Assembly: GCA_001465935.1 (NCBI GenBank)
Contig: LNKV01000008.1
Coordinates: 62,001 to 126,000 of the forward strand
DNA from: Clarireedia homoeocarpa
Lineage: Eukaryota > Ascomycota > Leotiomycetes > Helotiales > Rutstroemiaceae
Direction of reading: 5' to 3'
DNA length: 64,000 nt
Both the position numbers and the translations under genes were made by a program. The notes under the pieces are model-generated. The model searched no databases, was not told the origin of the DNA, and worked only from the letters and a program-made list of their open reading frames with translations. Positions 36,575 to 46,902 of this stretch are shown here, in pieces; position 1 is the stretch's first letter; every line of letters begins with the position of its first letter.

Positions 36575-37406
36575 CATTCCAGTTGCGTAGTCCCTTTGAG
36601 CTCTTAGTCGGCAACTCCAAAAGGAAGAAGGTGCATTCTAGTACTTGATTGATGGCCCACACCTTCCCGAATATCTCTCTTTCCATTCTTTCACCACATG
36701 CGATACCTTGATACTCTAAAAGTACTTTACTACCAAGCCACGCTGAACCACATATTTCTCGTTCATGCTTCTAGCCAAAAAGACCTGGTTCGCCCGAGAC
36801 GGCACGAGATTCTTACTCCAAAATAACATACACAGGTGGATTGGACTCTGCGGCCCAAATGTTGCGGCCACTCCAAACCAACTCAACTTTTTTCGCCAAT
36901 GTCAAAAAAAGATCATCTCCTGACGCGCGAGCTTTGATTTCTGACTATCATATTCGAATATGTTCACATAAATCCATGTCGTTCTCTGCTTTCAATTCAT
37001 AAGGCATATCGAAATCCAGAACCCCTAACGCCAGCTTTAGTCCAGGCCAGATCAGCACGCCACCATTATACATACAGTCCATCTCCTAAATAGAAAGTTG
37101 TATCGAAATAAAAATCGAAAAACGCCAAAAATGTTAGCGAAAGTTCAAAGTTGGTTGTTGGTTGTTTGTTATTGGTTTGTCTTGTACCATACGGATCGTT
37201 CTTTTTTATCCCTTAAGCCGGCTGACCACCGCTCACTTCTACCCCGAAGTACCGCAACATTGCTTAAAGGCCTGAACCCCAAAAGGATTTGAATTGAGGA
37301 ATGCTTTCGTACTTCAGCATCATTCCCACCCCGAGGTTGAATAAACTAGGCTACTTATTGTTTACACTGAATCTAGTATTGGCATTCCTGTACCTGTCAA
37401 GTTGTC

Positions 37407-38025
37407 ATGACTTTCATTCAAGTCATAGGGACCACAGGCATCCTGGCCTTGATCTTAATAATCACTGGAGCCATACGCCGACTCTGCTTCCACCGCTTGG
37501 CTCATATTCCTGGACCGAAGTTGCAGCACTTACCTGGTGGTATGAATTTTATTTTGATGTTATTTAGCCAAGCCGGTACGTCTTCAAAATTCAAGAAATT
37601 CACAAGGAATACGGTGAGTGTACAACACGTTACGATGTTCGCAAAAAGCGCCGCGAAGCTCTAGGTCTATTCTTTAGCAAGCGAAATGTCCTCTATCTTG
37701 AACCATTGATCGCTGAAAAGATAGAGCAGCTATGCGGAATAATCACCAGACATGCAATTGCAAAGACTCCGACTAATCTTTCTGATCTCTTTTTTGCTTG
37801 GTCTAATGAGTATGATATCAATCAGACGTAACTCCCTATAGTTCCAATGGTACTGATTTAATCAAATATAGTGCTGTCACAAACTTTTTGTTTGCCCATA
37901 AGACGAGCGTTCTCGCCGACGAGAAAAGGGCTCATATACTACGTGAAAACAGCAACTAGCTTCTCATGAGAATCAATGTCAATAAACATTTCCCTTGGCT
38001 TCCAGAATTTCTTCGGATCCTCGTC
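37407..38025 (+). pseudogene. Relic of a TRI4-like cytochrome P450
   Basis: Begins with a P450 membrane anchor and proline hinge (ATG at 37407; FHRLAHIPGPKL). A single-base loss near 37528 shifts the frame to AALTWWYEFYFDV; a TAG follows, then FKIQEIHKEYG and a conserved GTGAGT donor. The exon that should carry the next roughly 50 codons is missing: the text jumps to DVRKKRREALGLFFSKRNV and EPLIAEKIEQLCGII. An intact-looking intron (GTATGA..AATATAG) leads to AVTNFLFAHKTSVLADEKRA, another TAG, then VNKHFPWLPEFLRIL, after which similarity ends. The I-helix, ExxR and heme-binding parts are all absent. The order and motifs match the trichodiene-oxygenase-like family, the same broad family as the intact P450 at 60203-62102, though the two differ too much to be a recent copy. 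Confidence 0.85.
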
Positions 38026-38507
38026 TATGACAAAGGTTGGGGTCAAAGGATTGGGTTGGAAAGGGTGGGTCAGAGTATAGTTATTCATAACCTTATCTTT
38101 CTCCAGATTTAACTTAATCTTAACCACGTCAACAGTTTCGAATGTTGATTCTGGGTACTTGTATTTGAAGATTAAACAATTTCAGTTTCTGTATCATCTA
38201 AACGTTTTCTGCGGTGCTTGGTGTACAGGAGAGTGAGAGATTGGGCGGTTAGAAGGTATAGGGCAGAAAACCTTCGACTCACGGTCAATCCAACCTCAAC
38301 CTGCCCCGCGGCTCTCGGATATAGGTTAATAGGGTTCGTGCCACGGCTACAAGTACCTTTAATTCCAACAAACATTTTATAGACACTTTCGAGCACGGAA
38401 GTGGCTCGTTTATGTAGCTGTGCGAGTTACCGCAGCAGTATTTGTGCATATCTACCTCAAGCGACTAATGGAGGATTGTTTCATATTGACTGCTCATAAT
38501 TGAGCAG
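38026..38507. other. Gap between P450 relic and orphan fragment
   Basis: No coding signal found. A minus-strand frame (38172-38396) has no domain. I searched here for a signal-peptide exon for the next feature and did not find a convincing ATG. Confidence 0.5.
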
Positions 38508-38948
38508 TCTTACCCTCCGGCCAAGGACATTTCGGATCAGCTATGGCTGGGTGTGAAATTCAGCAACGAAACCTGTCAGGGACACGCCAATTTCACTTCT
38601 GGTTCAAACGACGACGAAAAACGCAGTTACTGTATGGAACGCTTCCATAAGATTATGAATTTCTGTACTACGAAAGGTGGTTCGCTCCGAGAGGTGTGCG
38701 TCACCTACGCGGTCATACGCTTGCATGCTGATGTTGATCCTTTTGCGAATACTATGGATGTGGGAGACTTCACCTGGAAAAAGACAGATACAAGCGGTCT
38801 TCAAGGTGACATGGGGAAGCTTGCAAATAGTTGCACTTGTTGGTACAGCAATTACCCGGGTAATACGGAACTTTTCAATATGCCCTCTAGTGGTGATTGT
38901 AAAGATGCCAAGCCGGAAGATTTGCGAATGGCTAGGAGAGATATATGA
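38508..38948 (+). CDS. Orphan cysteine-containing protein fragment, 5' end missing
   Basis: Open frame of about 146 codons from an acceptor-like GAGCAG at 38507 to the stop at 38946-38948. It reads SYPPAKDISDQLWLGVKF, then NETCQGHANF, YCMERFHKIMNFC, REVCVTYAV, SCTCWYSNYPG and SGDCKDAKPEDL. Regular Cys spacing and an N-glycosylation site (NET) suggest an extracellular domain of an unnamed family of small secreted fungal proteins, but no signal peptide or initiating ATG is present in this frame; a TGA precedes it at 38487. It lies between two gene relics, so it may itself be the last exon of a dead gene. Function unknown. Confidence 0.45.
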   Translation, partial: SYPPAKDISDQLWLGVKFSNETCQGHANFTSGSNDDEKRSYCMERFHKIMNFCTTKGGSLREVCVTYAVIRLHADVDPFANTMDVGDFTWKKTDTSGLQGDMGKLANSCTCWYSNYPGNTELFNMPSSGDCKDAKPEDLRMARRDI

Positions 38949-39361
38949 TTGACCAATACAATCTGAAGCTAGATTATAGGAGAATTTAGAGTCGGAATTT
39001 CTTCTGTATCGTCAGAGTTCTTTTAGGTCTTGATTTGTTGGGAATATGATAGATTTACGGTTTAGGCAAGGTGGGCAGGAGTACACCTGGATTAGGTTCT
39101 GCGTTTTAAACAGAAAATCTATACTCAAGTACCTAGAAAATGATGGTGACCTATGATTCAGCGACGGCTATAACAACAGTAGACAGCAGTGCTGCTTCAT
39201 AGTAGAGAAATAACCGGGTCAGGAGTGCCAGACTGCATACCACCCCTCGGACTCCAGTCTCCAGAAACCCAAAACCAAAGTAGCATAAGCTCGACTGAAC
39301 GGTTCATATTTCCTTTCCTGACACGAACTTCGTATCTGGAAATTGTCCAGAATAGAGAATC
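38949..39361. other. Short non-coding gap
   Basis: Nothing recognised between the orphan fragment and the end of the dehydrogenase relic. Confidence 0.55.
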
Positions 39362-39770
39362 TAGAAGAACAGTTAATCCGGCTCCAGTATCCATCATCAC
39401 CCCCAACCCAGTGATGAAGGTAGCAGCTGGACTGCAAAGAAAGATGACAGTATCTGCTACTTCGTCAGGCCGAGCCAGATTTCGTGATGCCCATCACCGC
39501 ATGTTTAACTGTCGTGTAAGACGGCTTCCTCGGAATGACCAAGTAGGAATTGCCCGAACCCAAATTCACGGTCGATCCACGACCAAACTAATGTTTCCCG
39601 TAAAGTCCTTGGAATCCGCGAGACTCTTGGGTCAGCATTGCTCTCGAGACTGCTCGAGTACAAAGCATCGTCCCTTTCATATTTACATTGAGAACATTAT
39701 CGAACTCATTGATGGAGCCTCCGCAATTCTAGCCATCGTAGAGATGCTATGCCATCTGTTCTTTTCTAGT
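39362..39770 (-). pseudogene. Relic of a short-chain dehydrogenase/reductase
   Basis: Read on the minus strand from about 39770. Pieces in order: a remnant of the NNAG region with scrambled frame, SINEFDNVLNVNMKGTMLC and TRAVSRAML, a TAG, then (other frame) RGSTVNLGSGNSYLVIP followed by YTTVKHAVMGITKS, which contains the catalytic Tyr-x-x-x-Lys. Then a deletion of the substrate-loop segment leads to RPDEVADTVIFLCSP and AATFITGLGVMMDTGAG, the classical SDR C-terminal end. The N-terminal cofactor motif TGxxxGxG was not found upstream (39771-40500). At least one stop, two frame changes and two deletions make it non-functional. The family is clear; the substrate cannot be told. Confidence 0.85.
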
Positions 39771-41259
39771 CAACGATGAAATGTATCTTGGATTGTGATT
39801 AAGACTGACGCCGTCTGTTAGACTTCAAATGCCGACCGGAGAGACAAAAGTGTTATGGAGAAAGTCAACAACGAGGTGGGAAGTATAAGTGTCAAAATTG
39901 GAACAGTGAACTGACGAATTTAGAGATCTGCACGATTTCTGCACGCGGGTCGAACAGCAGCAGAACAAACTGTTGTGTTCTATGGAGTTTGAAAGTATTT
40001 GGCAGTTAAGGGGATAGGTGCACTAATTGTGTTATTAATGTCGGATTGCGTTGCAACGCGAGGTTGGGGTCAACGGGAATAGTGCGGCGCTGTGCGGCAC
40101 AGCACGCCAAAGACGAGGGACACTAAGTGGTAAGTTCCTATCCGGTAAATTGAAATACCGGTGCAGTGGTATAGTATGTGATTGGTTGGATCTCTATCAC
40201 TTGTTGTGCAACCAGAGGGAGAGGTCTTTGAAATTCAGAATTCTGGTATGATCGTTGAGTGCATGAAACATACCACCCTGAGATACATAGGTCTTTGCAT
40301 TGCCAACGACCTATTGGAGCTAGGATAATCCGACTAATCAAGGCCACAGAATGAAGCAACCATAGATCCCTTGAGAATGCTGACCGACATGAACCAAGCC
40401 TCAATCCAAGGTGTGGCCGCTGGGACGGAATGTACTTACTTACAGCCGCTAAACACTGCAAACTGAAAAGAAAGCTTCTACAATCGCCCAACCACCAATC
40501 GAATGCATAATGATGATGTCCACCTCGGCACTTCGCTTTGCTTGCCCTGCTGCCGGTAGCCTTCTACAAATCATTCACTTCGGACTCTCGACTTATAATA
40601 CAAGCAGGGAACAGAATCTTCGCGAAGAAGAAGTGGGCTAACAAGTCGTCATTGACTGTTTTGAGATATGCCTTGGAAGCAAGGTATATTCTCCAGAGTA
40701 GCGGAGCGTCCTCCAAATGTAGAACAGGATCAAAGGTGGTCGAGCTTAAAACGGTGCGAAAGGCGCTGGGAGCATTATAGGATATTGGGCTAGTTCAATC
40801 CATCACCACTTGGGCCTCTGGACATGGCGCAACAGTCCTGCTATGATATAAAGTAAAGATAATGACAATGCAAATGCTAGAACTCGCACGAATCGGAAGG
40901 AGTTCTGTCGTCAATAAATACGAAACCTTGGCCCTCCTTTTTTCGTCGTCATACTTATGACTTAATCGGGAGCTGCAACTCTGCGAGATAACTCCAATAC
41001 ATGGAACTTCTTAATTGCGTAGATGGCTTTATACATAGCTACAAGTGATGTTTTTGTTGACTTGCTATGCAAAAACACAATTGATAATGATAGTCCGGCC
41101 GTCTACTTATCTTGCTACAAATGCTCCTAAATACGCTTACTAAGCTACGCGTCATCAAGCATAACAAACAAGGAATTCCTAGACTACTTAGTATCAATGC
41201 TAGATGAGCGCCGAGACATGCCAAGGAACCACAGTTGATTGTCTATTCAGTCGACCCTC
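39771..41259. other. Intergenic, no gene recognised
   Basis: Should hold the N-terminal half of the dehydrogenase relic if any survives, but I could not see it. Short frames on both strands lack domains. The last few hundred bases are the upstream region of the six-span membrane protein gene. Confidence 0.5.
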
Positions 41260-42700
41260 ATGAGCGACAATTCGCATACATATTTCGATGCGACGCATCA
41301 TGAGGATGACGTCGCTTTTGGGGCATTGAAATTCTTGAACCCCACGACGAGGAGAGTACCGTTAACTTATGCGGGAAGTACTGTGAATGGAGCGACGACT
41401 AGGAATGACAAAGATGTTGTGGGGAAGGCGGGGGATGTACGCGCTGCGGATGTACATCGGAAGTGGAGATCGAGGGACAATCGGAAGGGTGAGCAGCACT
41501 ACAATTGCCAAATTGAAGTTATAATTCAATGCAGAATTGAGCTAATCGTGGATTTCTATCTAGGCCGACATGCGATATCTGTACAACCCTCCGCGACACA
41601 GTCTACGCCCGGCTCAACTTCCACGCTTCGAGCCATACTTCGGGGAATTCTTCGCATGTTTACTTCCTATCCCTACTACGATGTATCCTATCTTGTCGCT
41701 GTGATCTTCACAGTCGGATCGGTAGTCTGGGTTATTAATGCATTTTTCGTCTGGCTACCGCTTGAGGTTCCAGCATCGGAATTCTCAGGGGAGATAGAAG
41801 ATGCCGGAGGGATAACTGCGTTTATTGGCGCCACGATCTTCGAGATGGGTAGCATTTTGCTCATGCTAGAGGCGATCAATGAGGATCGTACGGGGTGCTT
41901 TGGTTGGGCTGTGGAAGAAGTCTGGGTAGAAGAAGAAGGTCGATTGGGGATGAAGCTGGAGAAGGGAGATTGTAGACATCACCATGGAAATAAAAGGAAT
42001 CTTGTGGGGAAGGGAAGGGACATGGAAGAGGGTGAGCAATTCACTTTGTGGCTAGATTTTGACAGCTAACATGCATATCCAGATAAAATCTCCACTGATT
42101 CTACTAATACCCGTTCTTGGCAATGGTGGCCGTCTCTACATGCTCTGAGGATGCATTACATCCATAGCATTGGTTTCCTCGCCTGCTCGTTCCAAATGCT
42201 CGGTGCGACAATTTTCTGGATTGCAGGGTTCACAGCCCTTCCACCGATCTACAATCGTCTGACTTCAACCGCTGCACAAAATGGTGCATACTGGCTACCC
42301 CAGGTAATTGGCGGTACGGGCTTCATTATTAGCGGGGCATTATTCATGCTGGAGACGCAGAAGAAATGGTGGTTGCCGGCTTGGGGGACGCTTGGATGGC
42401 ATATTGGGGTCTGGAATTTGACTGGGTATGTTCCTTTTCAGGTCTTGCCCTTCTAGAAGGCTGCAAACTAGGAATCCATGCTGACATACACACAGAGGTA
42501 TAGGCTTTACACTCTGTGGTGCCCTCGGCTTTGGATCTACAAATTCGGGTGTAGCGTATGAAGCGTCGCTGGCGACTTTCTGGGGTAGTTGGTGTTTCTT
42601 GATAGGTAGTGTTATCCAGTGGTATGAGAGTTTGGAGAAATATCCCGTGGAAGTGGAAGATTTTGGTTCAAAAGATGCAAGAGGTGGAGGAGAGAAGTAA
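41260..42700 (+). CDS. Conserved six-span integral membrane protein, function unknown
   Basis: Exons 41260-41488, 41564-42031, 42083-42425 and 42496-42700 give 414 aa; introns GTGAGC..TCTAG (75 nt, GAGCTAATC branch), GTGAGC..TCCAG (51 nt, GCTAAC branch) and GTATGT..CACAG (70 nt). Six hydrophobic helices: YLVAVIFTVGSVVWVINAFF, AFIGATIFEMGSILLMLEAI, GFLACSFQMLGATIFWIAGF, VIGGTGFIISGALFML, LGWHIGVWNLTGGIGFTLCG and FWGSWCFLIGSVIQWYESL. A basic/His-rich loop (RHHHGNKRNLVGK) separates helices 2 and 3. Several helices repeat a pattern of small residues with E at the end (FExGSxLLMLE, GALFMLE, SVIQWYE), suggesting internal duplication into two three-helix halves. The family is widespread in ascomycetes by my recollection, without a known role. 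The start was chosen at the first ATG (41260) after a stop-free but ATG-less upstream stretch. Alternative: none better. Confidence 0.85.
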
Positions 42701-43232
42701 AATGGACCAAGAGCTATACTCATGAAATGTACGATAAGATGAGAGAAGCAGTGAGTGGCTCACACGATTAATGGTAATGATAATAAGAGAGGATTGTCCC
42801 ACGACTGCCAATGAATGAGTTATGATGCCCTTACTGGTTACGCCTGATGTAAACACATAAGCAGAACCACAATTAGAGAAGAGTATGATGTGGGACTCTG
42901 AAAGGGTTTATTCTATGCTGTCAATTGTAGTAGAGTTAAAATTATGAATGATTCTGGGGGGATACTTACGTACGATAAGATTGAAACGAAGTGGGAGAGG
43001 TAAAGCCACTCCACAGCTACCCTAGTCAAAATGTCTTGGCGCTCGCGTCCGAATGCGCGACGTTTTGGGGCATGAATTGTAAAGAAACTGGTAGCACAAC
43101 CACAATTTCCTCTACCAGTCACCCACGGAAGCAAGGCCCAGTAGAAAGAAGGGGATCATATAGTTGTATCTCAACAGTCGACGAATCCGGAAGCATTTTC
43201 TACCTTCTCCGTCCTTCGACCGAACAATCAAT
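42701..43232. other. ARP1 upstream region
   Basis: 532 bases between the membrane protein stop and the ARP1 start codon. No gene. Holds the 3' end of the former and the promoter/leader of the latter. Confidence 0.6.
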
Positions 43233-44594
43233 ATGGCGGACACTTTGCACAACGCACCAATAGTCCTAGATAATGGTTCTGGGACCATTCGAGCTGGATT
43301 CGCCGGTGAAGATCTGCCGAAATGTTTCTTCCCATCTTTCGTTGGCAGACCGAAACATCTGCGAGTACTGGCAGGCGCATTGGAAGGAGATGTGTTTATT
43401 GGACAGCGAGCACAAGAATTAAGAGGACTGTTAAAGATCAAGTACCCTCTGGAGCACGGGATAGTTACGGATTGGGATGACATGGAGAGGATATGGGAAT
43501 ATGTCTACACGGAGGGTTTGAAGACTTTGAGCGAAGAGGTAAGTTTTGGTTCATCCTGCTCGAAGTTCAACTGTTTTTATTCGGCACAGCACATCATAGC
43601 ACATCACAACACATCTGGCCCCTCTTTGCAGTAGACTGACTATATTGCCCTGCAGCATCCAGTTCTGCTAACGGAACCGCCGCTCAATCCTCGAAGTAAC
43701 CGGGACACCGCCGCACAAATCTTGTTCGAGACGTTCAACGTCCCCGCATTATATACATCCATTCAAGCTGTCCTTTCACTATACGCATCGGGCCGAACAA
43801 CCGGCATAGTCCTCGATGCTGGAGATGGAGTTTCGCATGCGGTACCAGTTTACGAAGGTTTCGCTATGCCCAGCTCGATACGAAGAATAGACGTGGCCGG
43901 ACGAGATGTTACAGAATATATGCAAACTTTATTACGAAAAGCGGGATATGTTTTCCACACTAGTGCGGAGAAGGAGGTTGTGAGAATGATCAAGGAGAAA
44001 GTGAGCTACGTCGCTGCGGATCCAAAACGAGAGGAGAAGGACTGGAACGGTACGAAACTGGGCGATGGGAAGATTGTTGAATATGCATTACCAGACGGCA
44101 ATAAGATCAAGGTATATAACCTGGTGACAAGGTGATCATGAAGTGAAGCTAACAGCATCCCAGATTGGAGCAGAAAGGTTTAGAGCCCCGGAGATTCTCT
44201 TCGATCCTGAAATTATCGGTCTTGAATACCCGGGTATTCATCAAATTGTGGTAGATGCAATTAATCGTACAGATTTGGATCTTAGGAAGAATCTCTTTGG
44301 CAACATTGTTCTGTCCGGTGGCAGCACATTAACGAAAGGATTTGGAGATAGGTTACTGCACGAAGTGCAAAGACTGGCCGTGAAGGACATGAGGATCAAG
44401 ATTTTTGCACCACCAGAGAGGAAATACTCAACCTGGATTGGTGGCAGTATTCTGGCCGGTCTGAGCACATTTAGGAAGGTATGTGATGTCCTCTGTCTGC
44501 TCTTGCCCTACTTTACTAAATTTTCCCACAGATGTGGGTGAGCATTGACGATTGGCACGAGAATCCCGACATTATCCACACGAAATTCACATGA
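43233..44594 (+). CDS. ARP1: Actin-related protein 1 (centractin, dynactin filament)
   Basis: Arp1 forms the short actin-like filament of dynactin, the dynein activator that moves nuclei and vesicles. Exons 43233-43538, 43656-44111, 44164-44478 and 44532-44594 give 379 aa, the usual length. All junctions are phase 0; introns are GTAAGT..CTGCAG (117 nt), GTATAT..CCCAG (52 nt, GCTAACA branch) and GTATGT..CCACAG (53 nt). Actin-fold motifs: phosphate loop 1 LDNGSGTIRAGFAGEDLP (about 12-29), FPSFVGRPKH, phosphate loop 2 VLDAGDGVSHAVPVYEG, adenosine motif NIVLSGGSTLTKGFGDRL, and IKIFAPPERKYSTWIGGSIL. The C-terminus DDWHENPDIIHTKFT replaces actin's KCF and is typical of centractin, which distinguishes it from actin and from Arp2/3. 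The fourth exon is only 63 nt. It lies convergent with MRM1. Confidence 0.95.
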
Positions 44595-45093
44595 TCAAAC
44601 TCCTTCGCCAAGGTTCAAACGTCCTCCTCACCTCTTCAGTACAGCCCTCCTACATGGCTCCCTTATGCACAGCAGACCCTCTATCAGCTATCAAATCTTC
44701 TACTCCGGCGTCTAATTACTCCCAAAATCTTCTTCACTTACATATTCCATGATTAACGCAGTTTAATCTGCACACGAACCCTGCATTTTGGCGGCGCCGG
44801 CAACTTTGATTTGCAGGATAGGCAGGAGCTTGTAATCCAAGATATACAGCTGCCTGTATGGCGAAAGATACTCAATTCATGATACCCATTCTGAGCCTTT
44901 TTAGAGTATTGTTCATATGGTTCAGCAGTGACATAACATACGTGAAACTTTTTTATTACTAAAGAGGTGTTTACAGACACGTGTCCCACGGTTTGGAACA
45001 TGAATCTCAAAAGCGTTCCATACATGGGCATGCCGCATTTGTTTCATGTGTCTTAAATCTTGCCTTATATCGTACATGATCAGTATTTTATAC
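44595..45093. other. Convergent 3' flanks of ARP1 and MRM1
   Basis: About 500 bases holding two 3' UTRs facing each other. No gene recognised. Confidence 0.6.
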
Positions 45094-46902
45094 TTAGAAG
45101 AGTCTGTTCTGATCTAACTCCTTCATCTCTTCCTCAACAGCTCGAACTGCCTCTTCCGCGCTTTTCTTTGCGGTTGGCCTCATGAATGCGTCGCATAGTA
45201 TTCCTGTCGCTACACTAACATTCAAGCTATCAAGCTTGCTCCCCTGCCCACGATTCTTGATCGAAATCTCTACATCGGCCTGATTTCTCAGCCCCCTACG
45301 CAATCCTTCTCCTTCGCCACCTAACATCAAGATACAAGGGTGGCCAGAAAGAGGATCGTTAAGATCATCGGTATAGACGCTTTTGATTGACCTTGGTTCA
45401 ACATCTGGGTCTTTCTTCTTCGAAGAGTCCGCTTTCTGCGTCTTTGGCCACGGCTCCGTCTGCCTCAAATCCTCAGGTGCAACAGCGGCGTAGACTTTCC
45501 AGCCAGCACTTTTGGACCTGGCGATGAATTCACCCGGTTTATTGACGTGAAGGATTGGAATGTTTTCACTTGCCCCTGCGGAGGCTTTGAGAGCGGTCGG
45601 GGTGAAGCTGGCTGTGTTACGTACTGATTGGGCGATCGCGGCTGCGCCCATGAAAGATGCAGTGCGGACTATTGCGCCGAGATTCTGCGGGTCCAGTATG
45701 CTGTCGATGAAGATCACAAGTGGATTGCGGCCAGGAGAATGCTTGTATACCTGAATTAGGTTGTCGGTGCCGTTGATGTCAGCCTTTTCTGCGTTTTGAT
45801 AATCGAGGTCTACTTCAATGAGCATGTGATCCTCTTCCTCCACTACTTCGGCAAGACTAACGACAGGGAGCCTGGGAAGTGGCGAGGCTTCGAGGATGTA
45901 GCCATTGTGTGGACGTCCGTTGCTCATCTTGTCGAGAATTTGTGTCCACTCTGGTCCACTGACCCTCTCGACCGGGATTCCTTTTAGAAGGGCGTCCTTT
46001 GTTATTTGACTATCTCTTTGAGCGTGCACACGATTTTCGCCTGTTTGAACATAGAGTTTGTATAACTTTCTACACCTCCATGCTCGTGCATGAAGTGCTG
46101 CTTCCACAACTGATGTGCCGTACAGGAACTCGGACGCGGGCGTTGTGTAAGGAATTGCAAGGGGTATGCGGCTATCGTTTCTATATCCAGGTCTATTGGT
46201 AGAATCAGATCTGTCTTCAAATGTTCCTGGAGAGCTTGAAGATAGTGAGGGTTTTCTGTAGTCACCGGAACTCTCCCCTCCATATCTGGTCTTACGAGAT
46301 TCGTGATTGTAGGGAGATCCGCCACTCTCTCTGGGCTGGTAAGGTGTCCTATCGAATGAAGATGGTCTTTCATTCCCAGCGCCATAAGTATTATTATCAT
46401 GGTGAAGTGTCTCTCTATCTGGAGATTGGTAAGATTTGTCAAATGGAATACGGCCTTTATGTTTAAAGTCATATGATTGTTTGACACCTGGAGTAACACC
46501 CATCTTAGCTTGACGTTCATATTTCGGCCGTCTCAAAATTCTCTTGTCGGTACGGTCGTGAGTTCGATGTCGAAAAGGCTTGCCACCTGGCTGAAATCCT
46601 CGGTCTGACGTCGCCCTATCCCGACTACGTCCGTCAAACCGTCCTGCGTCATCGTATGTCTTTTGGTATCCAAGCCTCTTTTCGGAGCTAAAACCCTGGG
46701 CAGGGTAGTCCTCCTTTTTGTTTCGAGAAAATCCCACATTCTTCTCTCTGAATCCAACACCTTGTGATTTTCGAAGCCCACGATTAATAGCACTATTTAT
46801 GGAAGCATTTCTTACCATGCAAAGTGAAACTTGGTTAGCTAGTAAGTTATGACATTTTCCTCTTGCGATTTCAGCACCTCTAAGAAAGAGAGTTGTACTC
46901 AT
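45094..46902 (-). CDS. MRM1: Mitochondrial large-subunit rRNA 2'-O-ribose methyltransferase Mrm1
   Basis: SPOUT-class (TrmH/SpoU) enzyme that methylates a guanosine ribose in the peptidyl-transferase loop of mitochondrial 21S rRNA. Intronless, 602 aa. The N-terminus (MSTTLFLRGAEIARGKCHNL) is basic, Ser/Thr-rich and lacks acidic residues early on, as expected of a mitochondrial presequence. Residues about 40-230 are a long charged, Arg/Gly/Ser-rich linker, larger than in yeast Mrm1. A substrate-binding domain starts at about residue 255 (EFLYGTSVVEAALHARAWR, HNGYILEASPLPRLP). The SpoU fold has motif 1 DSILDPQNLGAIVRTASFMG (about 392-411), motif 2 CILMLGGEGEGLRRG (about 519) and motif 3 LDSLNVSVATGILCDAF (about 554), with the SAM-binding trefoil knot residues present. 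Shares a 529-bp divergent promoter with the MIT1-like gene. Confidence 0.93.
   Translation of the reverse strand: MSTTLFLRGAEIARGKCHNLLANQVSLCMVRNASINSAINRGLRKSQGVGFREKNVGFSRNKKEDYPAQGFSSEKRLGYQKTYDDAGRFDGRSRDRATSDRGFQPGGKPFRHRTHDRTDKRILRRPKYERQAKMGVTPGVKQSYDFKHKGRIPFDKSYQSPDRETLHHDNNTYGAGNERPSSFDRTPYQPRESGGSPYNHESRKTRYGGESSGDYRKPSLSSSSPGTFEDRSDSTNRPGYRNDSRIPLAIPYTTPASEFLYGTSVVEAALHARAWRCRKLYKLYVQTGENRVHAQRDSQITKDALLKGIPVERVSGPEWTQILDKMSNGRPHNGYILEASPLPRLPVVSLAEVVEEEDHMLIEVDLDYQNAEKADINGTDNLIQVYKHSPGRNPLVIFIDSILDPQNLGAIVRTASFMGAAAIAQSVRNTASFTPTALKASAGASENIPILHVNKPGEFIARSKSAGWKVYAAVAPEDLRQTEPWPKTQKADSSKKKDPDVEPRSIKSVYTDDLNDPLSGHPCILMLGGEGEGLRRGLRNQADVEISIKNRGQGSKLDSLNVSVATGILCDAFMRPTAKKSAEEAVRAVEEEMKELDQNRLF

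Larger units (their letters stand above)
28741..37406. other. 8.7-kb gene-poor stretch
   Basis: No coding region I can support. Frames are short and lack domains; the longest (33016-33636, 206 codons) is compositionally odd and ends in basic low complexity. Contains a 25/32-bp tandem repeat, ACAGG and CAAT/CAAG microsatellites, a 9-bp repeat near 36550 and many GTACAGTAC motifs. The first kilobase upstream of 28740 is the ApsA promoter. The last 300 bases lead into the P450 relic. Confidence 0.55.

Noticed and set aside
39189..39779. Plus-strand open frame of 196 codons
   Set aside because: Antisense to the dehydrogenase relic, which has clear family motifs on the minus strand.
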